Assembly (NCBI RefSeq): GCF_900116665.1 | Contig: NZ_FPBK01000004.1 | Coordinates: forward strand, 1 to 32,105 | Reading direction: 5' to 3' | Origin: Pustulibacterium marinum | GTDB taxonomy: Bacteria > Bacteroidota > Bacteroidia > Flavobacteriales > Flavobacteriaceae | Length of the DNA: 32,105 nt | Shown: positions 6,284 to 15,294 of the stretch, piece after piece | Layout of the letters: the number at the start of each line of letters is the position of its first letter | Numbering within the stretch: position 1 is the first letter of the stretch | The notes under the pieces: generated by a model | Told to the model about the DNA's origin: nothing | What the model saw: only the letters and a program-made list of their open reading frames with translations | Database searches by the model: none | Program-made: the position numbers and the translations under genes

Positions 6284-8152
6284 TTATAATTTAAATGTGT
6301 CATTTGTTGTATCAGCATCCATAAATATTTCATGCTCCAAGGTAATTTCAGCAACATCTTTTACATCTAATTCAATGGTAGCTTTCTTTAGATTCGATTC
6401 CCAAATGGCCGGTGTTTGGTGAAATTCTGTTGTAGTTCCATCTGTATGTTTTACCACCAAAGTTACAGGAGCAGGCATTCCTCCTACATTCTCCAAAGTA
6501 ACGGTTACTTTTTTCTTTTTTGCTTCCACTTTGGTTACGGCAATATCAATATAATGATTACTGAAATACCAACTGTCCCAAAACCAATTCATATTCTTTC
6601 CGGTAAGGTCGTTGAAGGAATAGAAAAAATCCCACGGCATGGGGTGTTTCCCGTTCCAACGCTCCATATATCCTTTAAGTGTTTTACTGAATACTTCATC
6701 GCCCAAATAATCTTTCATAGCCAAATAGCCAATTGCCGCTTTCCCGTATTCATTCACGCCCATGGCCGTTCCGCTTAAAATATTGGATGGCGTAATGATT
6801 GGCATATCTTCTTCCATATTGGCATCGCTTGCCCATCGTTGAACTCTAAAGCGTTTGAAGTTTTCAGTCGCTTTTTCTTTTCCTAAATCGTGAATTCCAA
6901 TCAAATATTCTAAGGCAGTTGCCCAACCTTCATCCATAAAACCCCAACGCGTTTCATTGATACCCATGTAGAAAGGAAAATACGTATGTGCTATTTCGTG
7001 CTCCACTACAAATCGCGTAAATTCTGCAGTTGGGAACGAACTATCGTTCACCATCATAGGATATTCCATATCGGCAAAACCACGAACAATGGTAGATTTT
7101 GAAAACGGATACGGCACTCCCGGATAATTATTGGAAAACCAGGCAAGCGCATCTTTTCCGTAGGTTACCATTTCTTGAAAATCTTTGGATTTTTCGTCGT
7201 ATGCTGCTTGAACACTAGCTCTTCTTCCTGTTTTATTATCTACTACCACACTACCAGCATCCCAATTGTAATGATCGCTCACAGCAATGGCTACATCGGT
7301 AATGTTTTCCGTTTTCCATTTCCACGTATTGGTTTCATTCTGTGCAGTAACCTTTTTAGCGGTCAATTCTTCTTGATGTGCAATTTCCATTACTTCATCA
7401 CTCGTCATGGATTTCTTTAACTTTTCAGCATATTTCGGCATTAAAACTTCCTCCGTATTTTGCAAATCTCCTGTTGCCCAAACGATATAATCTTTTGGAA
7501 CAGTTACCGAAAATGAATAATCATTAAAGTCATTATAAAATTCCTGTGCACCTGTAAACGTCATCGTATCCCATCCGCGGTAATCATCGTACACAGCTAC
7601 TCGAGGATAGAAATACGCTAAGAAAAATGTAGTACTGTCAATGGCACCTTCTCGCCCACTTTGAACCGACATATCAAAATGCCAATTGATCTTCAATTCT
7701 ACCGAAGCATTTGGCATTAAAGGTTTTAAAAGATGCATTTGTTTGTTGGTAGAAGAATTAGCTTTCCATTCTTGCTCGGTTCCATTTTCGGTGTAGCTGT
7801 CAATATGCATTCCAGAGGTTAAATAGTCTTCTGAAGCAATTCCCTGACGTGCAGCACCAGGTTTGTGATTGTTCAAATATAATTTGAAGTTTAAAAAACT
7901 TAGGGTGTCTTTGCTATTATTGGTGTAGGTAATAGTTTCCGTACCATGAACGGTTCTGTTTGGTGGATCCAAGGTCAGTTGCATATCGTACACTCCTTTG
8001 TTTTGCCAATAAGCACTACCCGGAGCTCCAGTTTTACTTCGTGTATTATTTTGATAAGCCTGTTTTACATCGCGCGGAATGTATAACTCCTGAGCAGAAG
8101 AAAGTGAAAATCCTATGCAAATCAGCGCAACTGAAAGATACTTTTGAAACAT
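6284..8152 (-). CDS. Secreted M1-family (gluzincin) metallopeptidase
   Basis: The 622-residue protein has a signal peptide (about 1-20, ending SLSSAQ), so it acts in the periplasm or outside. The zinc site is complete: HEIAH at 385-389 with the third ligand Glu408 in DEGWATALEYL, exactly the HExxH-x18-E spacing of M1 aminopeptidases. The exopeptidase motif GxMEN is replaced by ADMEYPMM (360-367), as in many bacterial M1 relatives. The N-terminal half is the beta-sandwich typical of the family (QLTLDPPNRTVHGTETITY). It is a likely aminopeptidase in peptide scavenging, followed by a GNAT gene in the same operon. It is transcribed divergently from the DUF2809 gene across 133 bp. Confidence 0.93.
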   Translation of the reverse strand: MFQKYLSVALICIGFSLSSAQELYIPRDVKQAYQNNTRSKTGAPGSAYWQNKGVYDMQLTLDPPNRTVHGTETITYTNNSKDTLSFLNFKLYLNNHKPGAARQGIASEDYLTSGMHIDSYTENGTEQEWKANSSTNKQMHLLKPLMPNASVELKINWHFDMSVQSGREGAIDSTTFFLAYFYPRVAVYDDYRGWDTMTFTGAQEFYNDFNDYSFSVTVPKDYIVWATGDLQNTEEVLMPKYAEKLKKSMTSDEVMEIAHQEELTAKKVTAQNETNTWKWKTENITDVAIAVSDHYNWDAGSVVVDNKTGRRASVQAAYDEKSKDFQEMVTYGKDALAWFSNNYPGVPYPFSKSTIVRGFADMEYPMMVNDSSFPTAEFTRFVVEHEIAHTYFPFYMGINETRWGFMDEGWATALEYLIGIHDLGKEKATENFKRFRVQRWASDANMEEDMPIITPSNILSGTAMGVNEYGKAAIGYLAMKDYLGDEVFSKTLKGYMERWNGKHPMPWDFFYSFNDLTGKNMNWFWDSWYFSNHYIDIAVTKVEAKKKKVTVTLENVGGMPAPVTLVVKHTDGTTTEFHQTPAIWESNLKKATIELDVKDVAEITLEHEIFMDADTTNDTFKL

Positions 8153-8285
8153 GGTTGTTGTTTTTAGTTATTGTGAAAAGACAAGGTACTAAGCCCGCAC
8201 ATGACATGAATAAATGTTAAGAAAATTTTAAGGAAATACCGAACTCTTTGCTATTTTCACATCATCTAATTTTACACGTTGAGAC

Positions 8286-8687
8286 ATGTTCAAAAGAAAA
8301 ACCTATATTATTGGAACACTCCTATTTTTTGTCATTGAAGTGCTTATTGCAAGTTTCTTTCACGACCGTTTTATAAGACCCATTTTTGGTGATTATTTGG
8401 TAGTTTTTCTAGTTTACTGCTTTGTTCAATCTTTTTTAGTATCGAAAAAATATGGCTGGGTAAGTTTTGCGGTTTTGCTTTTCGCTTATTTGATAGAAAT
8501 TCTACAATATATCAATCTCATTGAGCTTTTGGGAATGCAACATACCACATTTACCAGACTTACATTAGGTTCATCCTTTGAATGGGCAGATATGTTGGCT
8601 TACACTTTAGGCGTTGGCACCCTCTATTTGATAGAATATCTTACAGATAGAAAACAAAAGCAGTCAAAAAATGATATTTTATCATAA
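8286..8687 (+). CDS. DUF2809 membrane protein
   Basis: The 133-residue integral membrane protein has about four helices. The segment FIRPIFGDYLVVFLVYCFVQ and the later SFEWADMLAYTLGVGTLYLIE match the conserved blocks of DUF2809, a small family of unknown function often annotated as VanZ-like neighbours or YjgA-type membrane proteins. The C-terminus is short and polar (DRKQKQSKND). The next gene follows after 39 bp. Confidence 0.8.
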   Translation: MFKRKTYIIGTLLFFVIEVLIASFFHDRFIRPIFGDYLVVFLVYCFVQSFLVSKKYGWVSFAVLLFAYLIEILQYINLIELLGMQHTTFTRLTLGSSFEWADMLAYTLGVGTLYLIEYLTDRKQKQSKNDILS

Positions 8688-8726
8688 CCAGATATTTTTA
8701 GTATTTTCGCACTAAAATAGAACCCT

Positions 8727-9404
8727 GTGAAGCATTTTATTTGTACCCTTTTTGTTTTAATTGGTTTTGGATTTCAGCAAATTCAATCACAAACCATAGA
8801 GAATTTTGTGGAGTTGGATCCTACTGCATTTGTTGTAGGAACCCTAGATTCTCCAAGACTTAAAGTGAGTAAAGCTTCTCCCTATCATGGATTTCTTACT
8901 GGTTTTTCGTGTAGCCAGCAATATCTAAAGCCCTATTTTATGGAAGCTTTGGAAAGTATTGATGGACTTTCTACGGATTCTTTACAAATTGTTCAAAAAT
9001 ATGCTTCAGACCAATTTCTTATGTCAGAGTCTTACGCTAACTATTTTAATCAATACTTTATCTTTCAGTCTTTTTCAAAATTAAATGGTCAGTTTAAAAA
9101 GGAGCAATTGGAAAAAGGCTATGCAGACCTTTCCAAGTTTACAACCTTGCTTGAAAAAAAATCATTTTTAATTGGTTTTACTATTTCGAAAGGAACGCTG
9201 CTCGCAAAAAATGTTTATCGAATTCCCGTTAATTACAACATCCCATTTAAGGAAAAAATATTTCAATTGGCGAAAAGCATTGGCTATAAGACGGAATATG
9301 ATCCTATTGGAAATATTGTATTTACGGTGACTGAAGAAGACTATAACGAATACTTGACGAAAGCATTAAAAGAAAAAATTCGATTCGAAAAAAACTGTCA
9401 ATAA
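8727..9404 (+). CDS. Exported protein of unknown function
   Basis: The start is a GTG at 8727, chosen because it opens a good signal peptide (MKHFICTLFVLIGFGFQQIQSQ) in this 225-residue protein. The remainder is soluble and mixed in character. I see no catalytic motif and recognise no family. A near-consensus -7 box (TATTTTCG, 8702-8709) just upstream suggests a promoter of its own. The stop lies only 5 bp from the stop of the convergent amidotransferase gene, with no clear terminator between them. Confidence 0.7.
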   Translation: MKHFICTLFVLIGFGFQQIQSQTIENFVELDPTAFVVGTLDSPRLKVSKASPYHGFLTGFSCSQQYLKPYFMEALESIDGLSTDSLQIVQKYASDQFLMSESYANYFNQYFIFQSFSKLNGQFKKEQLEKGYADLSKFTTLLEKKSFLIGFTISKGTLLAKNVYRIPVNYNIPFKEKIFQLAKSIGYKTEYDPIGNIVFTVTEEDYNEYLTKALKEKIRFEKNCQ

Positions 9405-9409
9405 CCCAA

Positions 9410-10102
9410 TTAGGCTGAAAGCTGTGTAAGCACGGAAAACATAAAAGCATTACATGTGGGTATGTTCACGGCACCGGCTTTCATACTATTAAAATTTTGA
9501 ATAAACGGACTTTGCTCTTTCAATTCATCGTCCATTTCAGCTGTCATTTCCTTAAAGCTTTGGGTAGTAACTTCAAGATGAAATTGTAATCCCATCACTT
9601 TATTTTGATATAAAAAACCTTGATTTTCACACCCTTGAGAACTGGCTAATGTTACAGCATCTTGAGGAATTTCGAAGGTATCTCCATGCCAATGAAACAC
9701 ATACATTTTCTTTGGTAGACGCGCTAAGAAAGTTTCTTTATGCGCTCTTTCTGAAAATTGAATGGGATACCAACCTATTTCTTTATACCGGTTTCGTTTA
9801 ACTTTCGCTCCCAAAACATCAGCAATGAGCTGAGCGCCTAAACAAATTCCCAGTACGCGTTTTCCTTTTTCTATAGCTTGTTTTATGAATAGCTTTTCTG
9901 CCACTAACCAAGGATGTTTTTCATGATCATAAATATTCATAGCACCTCCCATTATGATCAGCAGATCAAAACTATCTATATCTGGTAGTGATTCTTGCTT
10001 GTAGAAGTGGGTAGAACTTACGGTGTATTGGTTGGCATCTATCCAATTTTGAATACAGCCTAAACCTTCAAAAGCTTCGTGCTGAAAATAATGTATATGC
10101 AT
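9410..10102 (-). CDS. Class I glutamine amidotransferase-like protein
   Basis: The 230-residue stand-alone GATase1 domain has its catalytic triad visible: Cys87 in GICLGAQ, His175 and Glu177 in QFHLEVT. The oxyanion-strand motif IIMGGAMNIYDHEKHPW and the FHWHGDTFEIP block are typical of the GMP-synthase-like GATase1 branch found without a synthetase domain. Such proteins are predicted to hydrolyse gamma-glutamyl amides or to hand ammonia to a partner. No partner is encoded next to it. The family call is firm. The substrate is unknown. Confidence 0.92.
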   Translation of the reverse strand: MHIHYFQHEAFEGLGCIQNWIDANQYTVSSTHFYKQESLPDIDSFDLLIIMGGAMNIYDHEKHPWLVAEKLFIKQAIEKGKRVLGICLGAQLIADVLGAKVKRNRYKEIGWYPIQFSERAHKETFLARLPKKMYVFHWHGDTFEIPQDAVTLASSQGCENQGFLYQNKVMGLQFHLEVTTQSFKEMTAEMDDELKEQSPFIQNFNSMKAGAVNIPTCNAFMFSVLTQLSA

Positions 10103-10180
10103 GAAGAAATATTAAAATGTTGGGGAATTCTATTCGCTATCTAAAAACGGAAAGGTACTCAGAAGCATCTACCAAATCAA

Positions 10181-10206
10181 AAAAAACGTAGACAGATTTT
10201 AAGTCT
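10181..10206 (-). terminator. Weak possible terminator
   Basis: Downstream of the minus-strand gene ending at 10216, a short CAGA...TCTG stem lies at 10192-10206. Beyond it on the minus strand is a run of eight T, separated by a few bases. The stem is short, so this is tentative. Confidence 0.3.
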
Positions 10207-10215
10207 GAAGTAATT

Positions 10216-10833
10216 TTATAACCATTCGATATCTAAACCTGTTTTTTGCTTGAAAGTTTTGAACTCATCCGGTGTCATAAATCCCATAACAAAATCATGA
10301 CCTCCAGTTGCATAACTAGTATATTTTCCTTTGGTTTTATACTTTTTAGCAAGTTCTTTTACCTTGTGAAAGATGATACGGTCTGTAAGGTATCTTTTTT
10401 TATCAAGACTCCATTGATAAGAATCTCCGTTGCATTCAAAAATTATAGCCGTTTCATGCTCGTCTGACTCAACACATTTAATATTAGACAATTGAATCTC
10501 TTTATTACTTATTCTACTCATTGCTCTTAATACAAAAGAATGTGAAGCTACGTCCTTTAGCTCTTCTAAGTCAAAATCCCAACAATTATTGGAAAATGGT
10601 TGCTCAAATTTTTCATCTGCATATTGTCCAAAAGTTATGTATAACAGCTCGTAAGGATGTTCTTCATACTCTTTTAAACCACCATCCCAAATATCTAAAT
10701 CAACCTTAGTTACGCTATAATTTAATCTAAATCCAATTTCATGAAAAACCTCTAATTGTTCTTCAAATGTAAGAGATTCTTCGTTATTTATTCCATTACC
10801 AAACTGATTCAATAATGTCTTTAAAAATTTCAT
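10216..10833 (-). CDS. Uncharacterised cytoplasmic protein
   Basis: The protein has 205 residues with no signal peptide or membrane segment, and is acidic in its first half. Aromatic and acidic clusters stand out (DLDIWDGG, NNCWDFDLEEL, GDSYQW), followed by a C-terminal block with GGHDFVMGFMTPDEF. I do not recognise the family. The compact acidic fold with many Trp/Asp resembles immunity-type proteins of polymorphic toxins in general style, but no toxin gene is nearby and this is only an impression. It is monocistronic, with about 200 bp of AT-rich DNA upstream. Confidence 0.7.
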   Translation of the reverse strand: MKFLKTLLNQFGNGINNEESLTFEEQLEVFHEIGFRLNYSVTKVDLDIWDGGLKEYEEHPYELLYITFGQYADEKFEQPFSNNCWDFDLEELKDVASHSFVLRAMSRISNKEIQLSNIKCVESDEHETAIIFECNGDSYQWSLDKKRYLTDRIIFHKVKELAKKYKTKGKYTSYATGGHDFVMGFMTPDEFKTFKQKTGLDIEWL

Positions 10834-11040
10834 ATTATCAATCCGTCATTAGTTTTCTTTACTAAAGAATACTAAAAATACCTACGTTTGTGGGGGTAAA
10901 TTTAGACAAACTTAGTATTATAATGACCGAAGGTAAACACAGAAAAATTTTATAGCACTAGGCGTTAGTGTGAAATTTTAATCAAATAGTTATCAATTTT
11001 TTAAAAATATTGTTAATTCATAAAATAACTTACACTATTC

Positions 11041-11427
11041 TTAGTTACAATTTTCAATAACCTCTCTTAAAATTTCTGGAGATAATGGTTTGTAGAGATA
11101 GCCATTTAGAACATCATACATATTTGATTTCTCTATATCAGTTGGATCAACTGAAGAAGATACAATATATATATTCAAAGCTTTGATACTTAATTCCTTT
11201 AATGCTTCTAAAAATTCCCAACCATTCATTTTGGGCATATTGATATCTAGAAGTGTGAGATCTGGAAACTGCTGCTCATTATTTTTCAAATTTTTAAAAT
11301 AAGTTAGAGCTTCTTCACCATTTTTAAAAGTAATAACCTCTTCTGCTAAATTTAAAAATGAAATCATCTTCTCTGCAGTAAATAAAAATATACTGCTGTC
11401 ATCTACAATACAAATTGATTTTAACAT
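11041..11427 (-). CDS. CheY-like single-domain response regulator
   Basis: The 128-residue protein is one receiver domain with no output domain. The acidic pocket is Asp9-Asp10 in IVDDSS. The phosphoacceptor is Asp61 in LLDINMPKMNGWEF. The switch Ser is in YIVSSS (around 90) and the conserved Lys is Lys113 in LYKPLS. The start codon lies 2 bp after the stop of the upstream histidine kinase, so the pair form an operon and the kinase is the obvious phosphodonor. With no DNA-binding part, it probably acts by protein contact or as a phosphorelay intermediate. Confidence 0.95.
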   Translation of the reverse strand: MLKSICIVDDSSIFLFTAEKMISFLNLAEEVITFKNGEEALTYFKNLKNNEQQFPDLTLLDINMPKMNGWEFLEALKELSIKALNIYIVSSSVDPTDIEKSNMYDVLNGYLYKPLSPEILREVIENCN

Positions 11428-11429
11428 AA

Positions 11430-13289
11430 TTACTTTCTGAAATATATACTAAAACATGTTCCTTGATTTGGACTACTACTTACCGTTATTTTGTGTTGAT
11501 ACGCTGCTAGTTGACTTTTAATTAGAAACAGGCCAATTCCTCTCGCCTCTTCATGAGGATGAAACGTTTGATACATTTTAAAAATCTTGTTAGCATTTTT
11601 AACCATATCTATTCCCAAGCCATTGTCTGCAATATGTAAAACATAGTAAAGATCGTGTACTTCTTTAGAGATGGTTAGCTCTAATTTTCTTACGGGTGAT
11701 TTATATTTGATGGCGTTATCTATAATCTGAAACAAAACATTTTCTAGATAATCTTTTTTAAAATTGATACGCATATCACAGTAATCAAACAATTCAAATT
11801 GATCGTCTTCTAGCCTTTCTTCCAACTTAAAACGCTGTACAGCTTGCTCCAAATATTCATACACTAACAAACTTTCTGAATTTTTATCCTGTTCATTATA
11901 AATAAGCGTTACTTCATTAAGATCTTTAATTGTTTTACTTAAATTGGATACCGCTTGCGATAACATAGGATAGTATGGGTCTTTTGCACCCTGGGTTTGT
12001 TCTAAATTGATCAACTTAATTAACATTTCCATATCACTTGTATGCGATCTTAATTGATGGGAAACAATTTGAGCAAAATTAAGCATACGTTGGTTTTGAT
12101 CTTTCGCCACACGCATGATAGAAGACAACTTTAACTCTGTCTCTTTTTTAGAAGTAACATCTACTATTTGCGATAAGAAATATATGGGATCTCCGTTAGA
12201 ATCTATGACCAAGGATATGGAAACAATGGCCCAAATTATACTACCAGATTTATGCAGGTATCTTTTTTCAATGGTTTTATGGTAATACGCTCCGTCTTTC
12301 ATCCCGTTAACTACACTAAGTGTCTTCTTTATATCATCAGGATGCGTCAATTCACCAATATTAAAACCTTTTGTTTCTTCTTCACTATAACCAAAAAGAT
12401 CTATAAAACTAAAGTTAGCTCGAAGAATATCTCCTGTTAACGAAAGCTGAACAATGGCCGATGCCGCATATTCAAACATATTTCTAAACAGCGTTTCTTG
12501 TTCTTTTAGGCGATAGTAGTTACTAGTAAGCGAATCTATATCTTGTACCAACCCATATGCTCTAATGCATTTGCCGTTTTCTATGACAGGAATTGCAATG
12601 GTTCTTATCCATTTTTCGTGCCCTTTATGGGTTGTTAATTTTAATCGAATGTCAAAATCCTTTCCTTCCTTTAATAAAGCTAACTTTTCTTGTAATAAGA
12701 TACGATCTTTCTCATTTTTATAAAAGTGAAATACTTTATCAAAATCTCGTTCATAATTTTTAGGGACTTCATATATTTCTTTGGTTACTTGACTCCAATA
12801 TATATCTTTTGTAATTAGATTTACTTCCCAAATTCCTATTTTGGCGAGTTTATTAGCTTGTTTTTGAAGACTTAAATAATCATCAAAGAAATGAACTTTC
12901 GCTTGTTTTTGTAGAAATGCAATGAAACGAATAGGATTTTTTTCCTTATCTCTAATGACAATACCTGTACATTTAATCCAAAAAACGTCTCCCTGTTTTC
13001 CGGTTAATTGAATAATATTTTCATAGAGAGATTGGTTTGAAAGATTTTGCAAAAACTCTAACATTTGAGACACATCGCTCTTTGCAAACATCTGTTGCCA
13101 AAAAAGCGTAGATCTCAGCTTTATTTCTTGGTCTGAATACCCCAATTTTTTATAAAACTCTAGGGTCATCCAACTATCAGTGGGCTTTGTAAGGTTCCAT
13201 ATCCACTGGCCATCGTAGTTATTGGGGGCAACTTCCTGAAACTTAGATATAAAAGAATAGGAACGCAGTTCTTGTTCTAAATAGGTCAT
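11430..13289 (-). CDS. Cytoplasmic multi-PAS sensor histidine kinase
   Basis: The 619-residue protein has no signal peptide or transmembrane helix, so it senses an intracellular cue. Three PAS domains appear in order: about 25-130, 145-255 (IGIWEVNL...GLVQDID) and 265-380 (MFEYAASAIVQLSLTGDILRAN...SQIVDVTS). The phosphoacceptor His411 lies in IVSHQLRSHTSD, where the usual proline of the H-box is replaced, a variant I have seen in Flavobacteriia. The ATPase domain has the N box QIIDNAIKYK (521-530), G1 DNGLGID (555-561) and G2 ARGIGLFLI (582-590). It is co-transcribed with the receiver gene 2 bp downstream. No cofactor-binding PAS signature is clear. Confidence 0.93.
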   Translation of the reverse strand: MTYLEQELRSYSFISKFQEVAPNNYDGQWIWNLTKPTDSWMTLEFYKKLGYSDQEIKLRSTLFWQQMFAKSDVSQMLEFLQNLSNQSLYENIIQLTGKQGDVFWIKCTGIVIRDKEKNPIRFIAFLQKQAKVHFFDDYLSLQKQANKLAKIGIWEVNLITKDIYWSQVTKEIYEVPKNYERDFDKVFHFYKNEKDRILLQEKLALLKEGKDFDIRLKLTTHKGHEKWIRTIAIPVIENGKCIRAYGLVQDIDSLTSNYYRLKEQETLFRNMFEYAASAIVQLSLTGDILRANFSFIDLFGYSEEETKGFNIGELTHPDDIKKTLSVVNGMKDGAYYHKTIEKRYLHKSGSIIWAIVSISLVIDSNGDPIYFLSQIVDVTSKKETELKLSSIMRVAKDQNQRMLNFAQIVSHQLRSHTSDMEMLIKLINLEQTQGAKDPYYPMLSQAVSNLSKTIKDLNEVTLIYNEQDKNSESLLVYEYLEQAVQRFKLEERLEDDQFELFDYCDMRINFKKDYLENVLFQIIDNAIKYKSPVRKLELTISKEVHDLYYVLHIADNGLGIDMVKNANKIFKMYQTFHPHEEARGIGLFLIKSQLAAYQHKITVSSSPNQGTCFSIYFRK

Positions 13290-13344
13290 TATGTAAGGGA
13301 AAACTTGGGATAGTAAACCTACTTAAAAAACTTTTTGTTTACAA

Positions 13345-13381
13345 AAAAAGCGATGAAGTAACATTATTTTCATCGCTTTTT
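13345..13381. terminator. Terminator downstream of the GH43 gene
   Basis: The 13-bp stem AAAAAGCGATGAA/TTCATCGCTTTTT (13345-13357 with 13369-13381) has an 11-nt loop and, on the minus strand, a T run. It lies 22 bp after the GH43 stop and insulates the kinase operon. Confidence 0.85.
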
Positions 13382-13402
13382 ATAGATTTTTAACTCCATT
13401 GA

Positions 13403-14401
13403 CTAGTCGTTCTGTTTTTGCAACAAATCAGGAAAACCATTTGGAGTCCACTTTATGGCTCTTGCTCTTGTAGCTCTGTTAGGATCTAATAATTCTGCTC
13501 CTTCTATTTCTTTGTAATCTCTGGCGTGGTAAATCATAATGGTTTCTTTTCCATCTTCAGAAGTTGTAAATGAATTATGTCCTGGACCAAAACGTTTATA
13601 ATCTTCATTACTAAAGAAAACCGGCCCTGGAGATTTATTCCAGTTCTTTTCATCTAAAAGTGCAGCTTTTGCATCTATCCATAAAAGACCTATACAATAA
13701 TTATCATTGGTTGCACTGGCAGAATAGCTTACAAATATTTTTCCATTTTTCTTTAAAACCGCAGGTCCTTCATTTACATGATATTTTACGCGTTCCCAAT
13801 CAAGCTCTGGTCTTGTTATAACAATCTCTGGTCCTTTAAGTGTTGTAGGATTCTTCATTTCGGCCATTTTTAACGCAGTACCCGACATACCTTCTAAGTT
13901 CTGAGCCCAAATCAAATAGCGTTTTCCTTCGTGCTCAAAGGTGGTGGCGTCTAACGAAAAAGAATCATAATCTGTTTTTATTTGCCCTTCTTCTTTCCAT
14001 GCTCCTTTCATAGGATCTTCTGAATCATTTGAAAGTACCCACATGCGTATTTTCCAAATATCCTCTGCTTCTCCTGCAGCAAAATAAATGTACCACTTTC
14101 CGTCAATTCTGTGTAGCTCTGGAGCCCAAATATGATGTCCCATCACACCAGTTGTATGCTTTTCCCAAATCGTTTTTTCTTCAGCGGATTTAAGACCATT
14201 AATAGTTTTAGCCTTTCTCAATATTATGCGATCATAATCTGGTACAGTTGCTATAAAAAAATAATTACCGTCTTTTGCTTTGTACACCCAAGGATCGGCA
14301 CGTTGCTCCGCTATAGGATTATCAAAAGTAGTAGATTGTGCATAAGAATGTAGACCTGTGATTAATAACACTACAAGCCAAAAATGTTTTAAATGTTTCA
14401 T
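13403..14401 (-). CDS. Glycoside hydrolase family 43 enzyme, probable alpha-L-arabinofuranosidase
   Basis: The 332-residue secreted enzyme has a signal peptide MKHLKHFWLVVLLITGLHSYAQ-type leader (1-22) and a five-bladed propeller that fills the rest. Catalytic residues by pattern are the base Asp36 in RADPWVY, the pKa-modulating Asp151 in FSLDATTF and the acid Glu211 in HVNEGP. GPGHNS (272-277) supplies the conserved His275. The HIWAPELHRIDGKWYIYFAA segment is typical. The frame is open for 54 more codons upstream, but those read like AT-rich promoter DNA, and only the ATG at 14401 gives a proper leader. It likely trims arabinose side chains from plant or algal polysaccharide. No SusCD pair is adjacent. 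Confidence 0.92.
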   Translation of the reverse strand: MKHLKHFWLVVLLITGLHSYAQSTTFDNPIAEQRADPWVYKAKDGNYFFIATVPDYDRIILRKAKTINGLKSAEEKTIWEKHTTGVMGHHIWAPELHRIDGKWYIYFAAGEAEDIWKIRMWVLSNDSEDPMKGAWKEEGQIKTDYDSFSLDATTFEHEGKRYLIWAQNLEGMSGTALKMAEMKNPTTLKGPEIVITRPELDWERVKYHVNEGPAVLKKNGKIFVSYSASATNDNYCIGLLWIDAKAALLDEKNWNKSPGPVFFSNEDYKRFGPGHNSFTTSEDGKETIMIYHARDYKEIEGAELLDPNRATRARAIKWTPNGFPDLLQKQND

Positions 14402-14430
14402 GTTTGTTCTTCTTGAAAACTTAATAAGTG

Positions 14431-14460
14431 TAAATATAACATTTTTTAAAACCAACACAA
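14431..14460 (-). promoter_or_regulatory. Probable promoter for the GH43 gene
   Basis: On the minus strand, TTG (14460-14458) is followed by 19 bp and then TATATTTA (14438-14431). This differs from the Bacteroidota consensus TTG-N19-TAnnTTTG only in the last base. It lies 30 bp upstream of the chosen ATG. Confidence 0.5.
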
Positions 14461-14582
14461 CTCCAACGTTATACTTTGTGTAACAACATTTAAAAAACAA
14501 ACAAAAAAACTGGTTAATAAACTGATATATAGATAAATGAAATTTTAAAAGTAAACAAAACAATACATAAAGTAAATAAAAC

Positions 14583-14612
14583 TTGACATTTTAATTATTT
14601 GAACTATATTTG
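14583..14612 (+). promoter_or_regulatory. Consensus Bacteroidota promoter
   Basis: TTG at 14583-14585, 19 bp of spacer, then TATATTTG at 14605-14612. This is an exact match to TTG-N19-TAnnTTTG, 39 bp upstream of the ATG at 14652. A TTG start at 14610 inside the box is therefore unlikely. Confidence 0.7.
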
Positions 14613-14651
14613 TCAAATAAACTTTACATCAATCTTAAAATTAAAAAAAGT

Positions 14652-15050
14652 ATGAATGCACACACCCAAAAGGCTAAAAAGAGAACCATTATATTGGCCA
14701 TCTGGACCGCTGCTTGGTTAATTAGCCTTGCCTTTGTTAGTTTTTCTTCCGAATTAAATTTAGAAAGCCATATGTTAACCTTGGCTGCTACACTAGTAAA
14801 TCTTATAATAGGGTTAGGAATGATCTGGGCAAACCGCAATTACATTAAAAATTTAGATGAATTACAGAAAAAAATTCAACTGGATGCTATGGCAGCTACA
14901 TTAGGTATTGCCGTGGTTGTTGGTCTTAGTTATTCTTTGCTAGACATTAACAACATTATTCCTTTTGATGCAGAAATCAGTCACCTAGTGTTTTTAATAG
15001 GAATTACGTATGCTGTAGGAATTGCCATAGGCGCAAAAAAGTATCAATGA
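14652..15050 (+). CDS. Four-helix membrane protein paired with an XRE regulator
   Basis: The 132-residue protein has four predicted transmembrane helices, in two pairs separated by a polar loop (KNLDELQKKIQLDAMAA). This loop motif recurs in small membrane proteins encoded just before a YozG-type XRE regulator in many bacteria. Start: the ATG at 14652 rather than the upstream TTG, because a consensus promoter occupies 14583-14612. The stop codon overlaps the start of the regulator by four bases (ATGA at 15047-15050), so the two are translationally coupled. The role is unknown. A membrane sensor or transport-related partner controlling or controlled by the regulator is plausible. Confidence 0.8.
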   Translation: MNAHTQKAKKRTIILAIWTAAWLISLAFVSFSSELNLESHMLTLAATLVNLIIGLGMIWANRNYIKNLDELQKKIQLDAMAATLGIAVVVGLSYSLLDINNIIPFDAEISHLVFLIGITYAVGIAIGAKKYQ

Positions 15051-15244
15051 AAAATAGAATCAAAGTTTTACGTGCCGAGCAAAACATGACTCAGGCCGAT
15101 TTGGCAAATCATGTAGAAGTTTCAAGGCAAACCATCAATGCCATAGAAAAGGGAAAATTTGATCCTAGTTTACCTTTAGCTTTTAAAATTGCTAAACTTT
15201 TTGAACGAACGATCGAGGAGATTTTTATAGATGAATCACTTTAA
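15047..15244 (+). CDS. XRE/Cro-CI-family transcriptional regulator
   Basis: The 65-residue protein is essentially one helix-turn-helix domain. RIKVLRAEQNMTQADLANHV leads into the recognition helix VSRQTINAIEKGKFDPSL, followed by KIAKLFERTIEEIF, the compact YozG/YgzD-type pattern. It overlaps the upstream membrane-protein gene by four bases. This arrangement usually means autoregulation of the two-gene operon. The operator would be expected near 14583-14650, where I see no clear dyad. Confidence 0.92.
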   Translation: MKNRIKVLRAEQNMTQADLANHVEVSRQTINAIEKGKFDPSLPLAFKIAKLFERTIEEIFIDESL

Positions 15245-15265
15245 AAGAGTCGCTTTTGGAACACA

Positions 15266-15292
15266 GAAGATGAAACGTGTTTCAAAAGCTTC
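15266..15292. terminator. Possible stem-loop between convergent genes
   Basis: GAAG-at-GAAAC/GTTTC-aaaag-CTTC is followed by TTTT on the plus strand, 22 bp after the XRE stop and next to the convergent HD gene. The bulged stem makes this a weak call. Confidence 0.3.
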
Positions 15293-15294
15293 TT

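Noticed and set aside
11041-13289. Kinase/receiver pair as regulator of the GH43 gene
   Set aside because: The pair has no DNA-binding output and a strong terminator separates it from the GH43 gene. Position alone is not enough.
14402-14563. 54-residue N-terminal extension of the GH43 enzyme
   Set aside because: It contains no secretion logic, covers a probable promoter (14431-14460), and the ATG at 14401 begins a clean signal peptide.
14610-14651. TTG start for the membrane protein of the XRE pair
   Set aside because: The codon lies inside a consensus -7 box.
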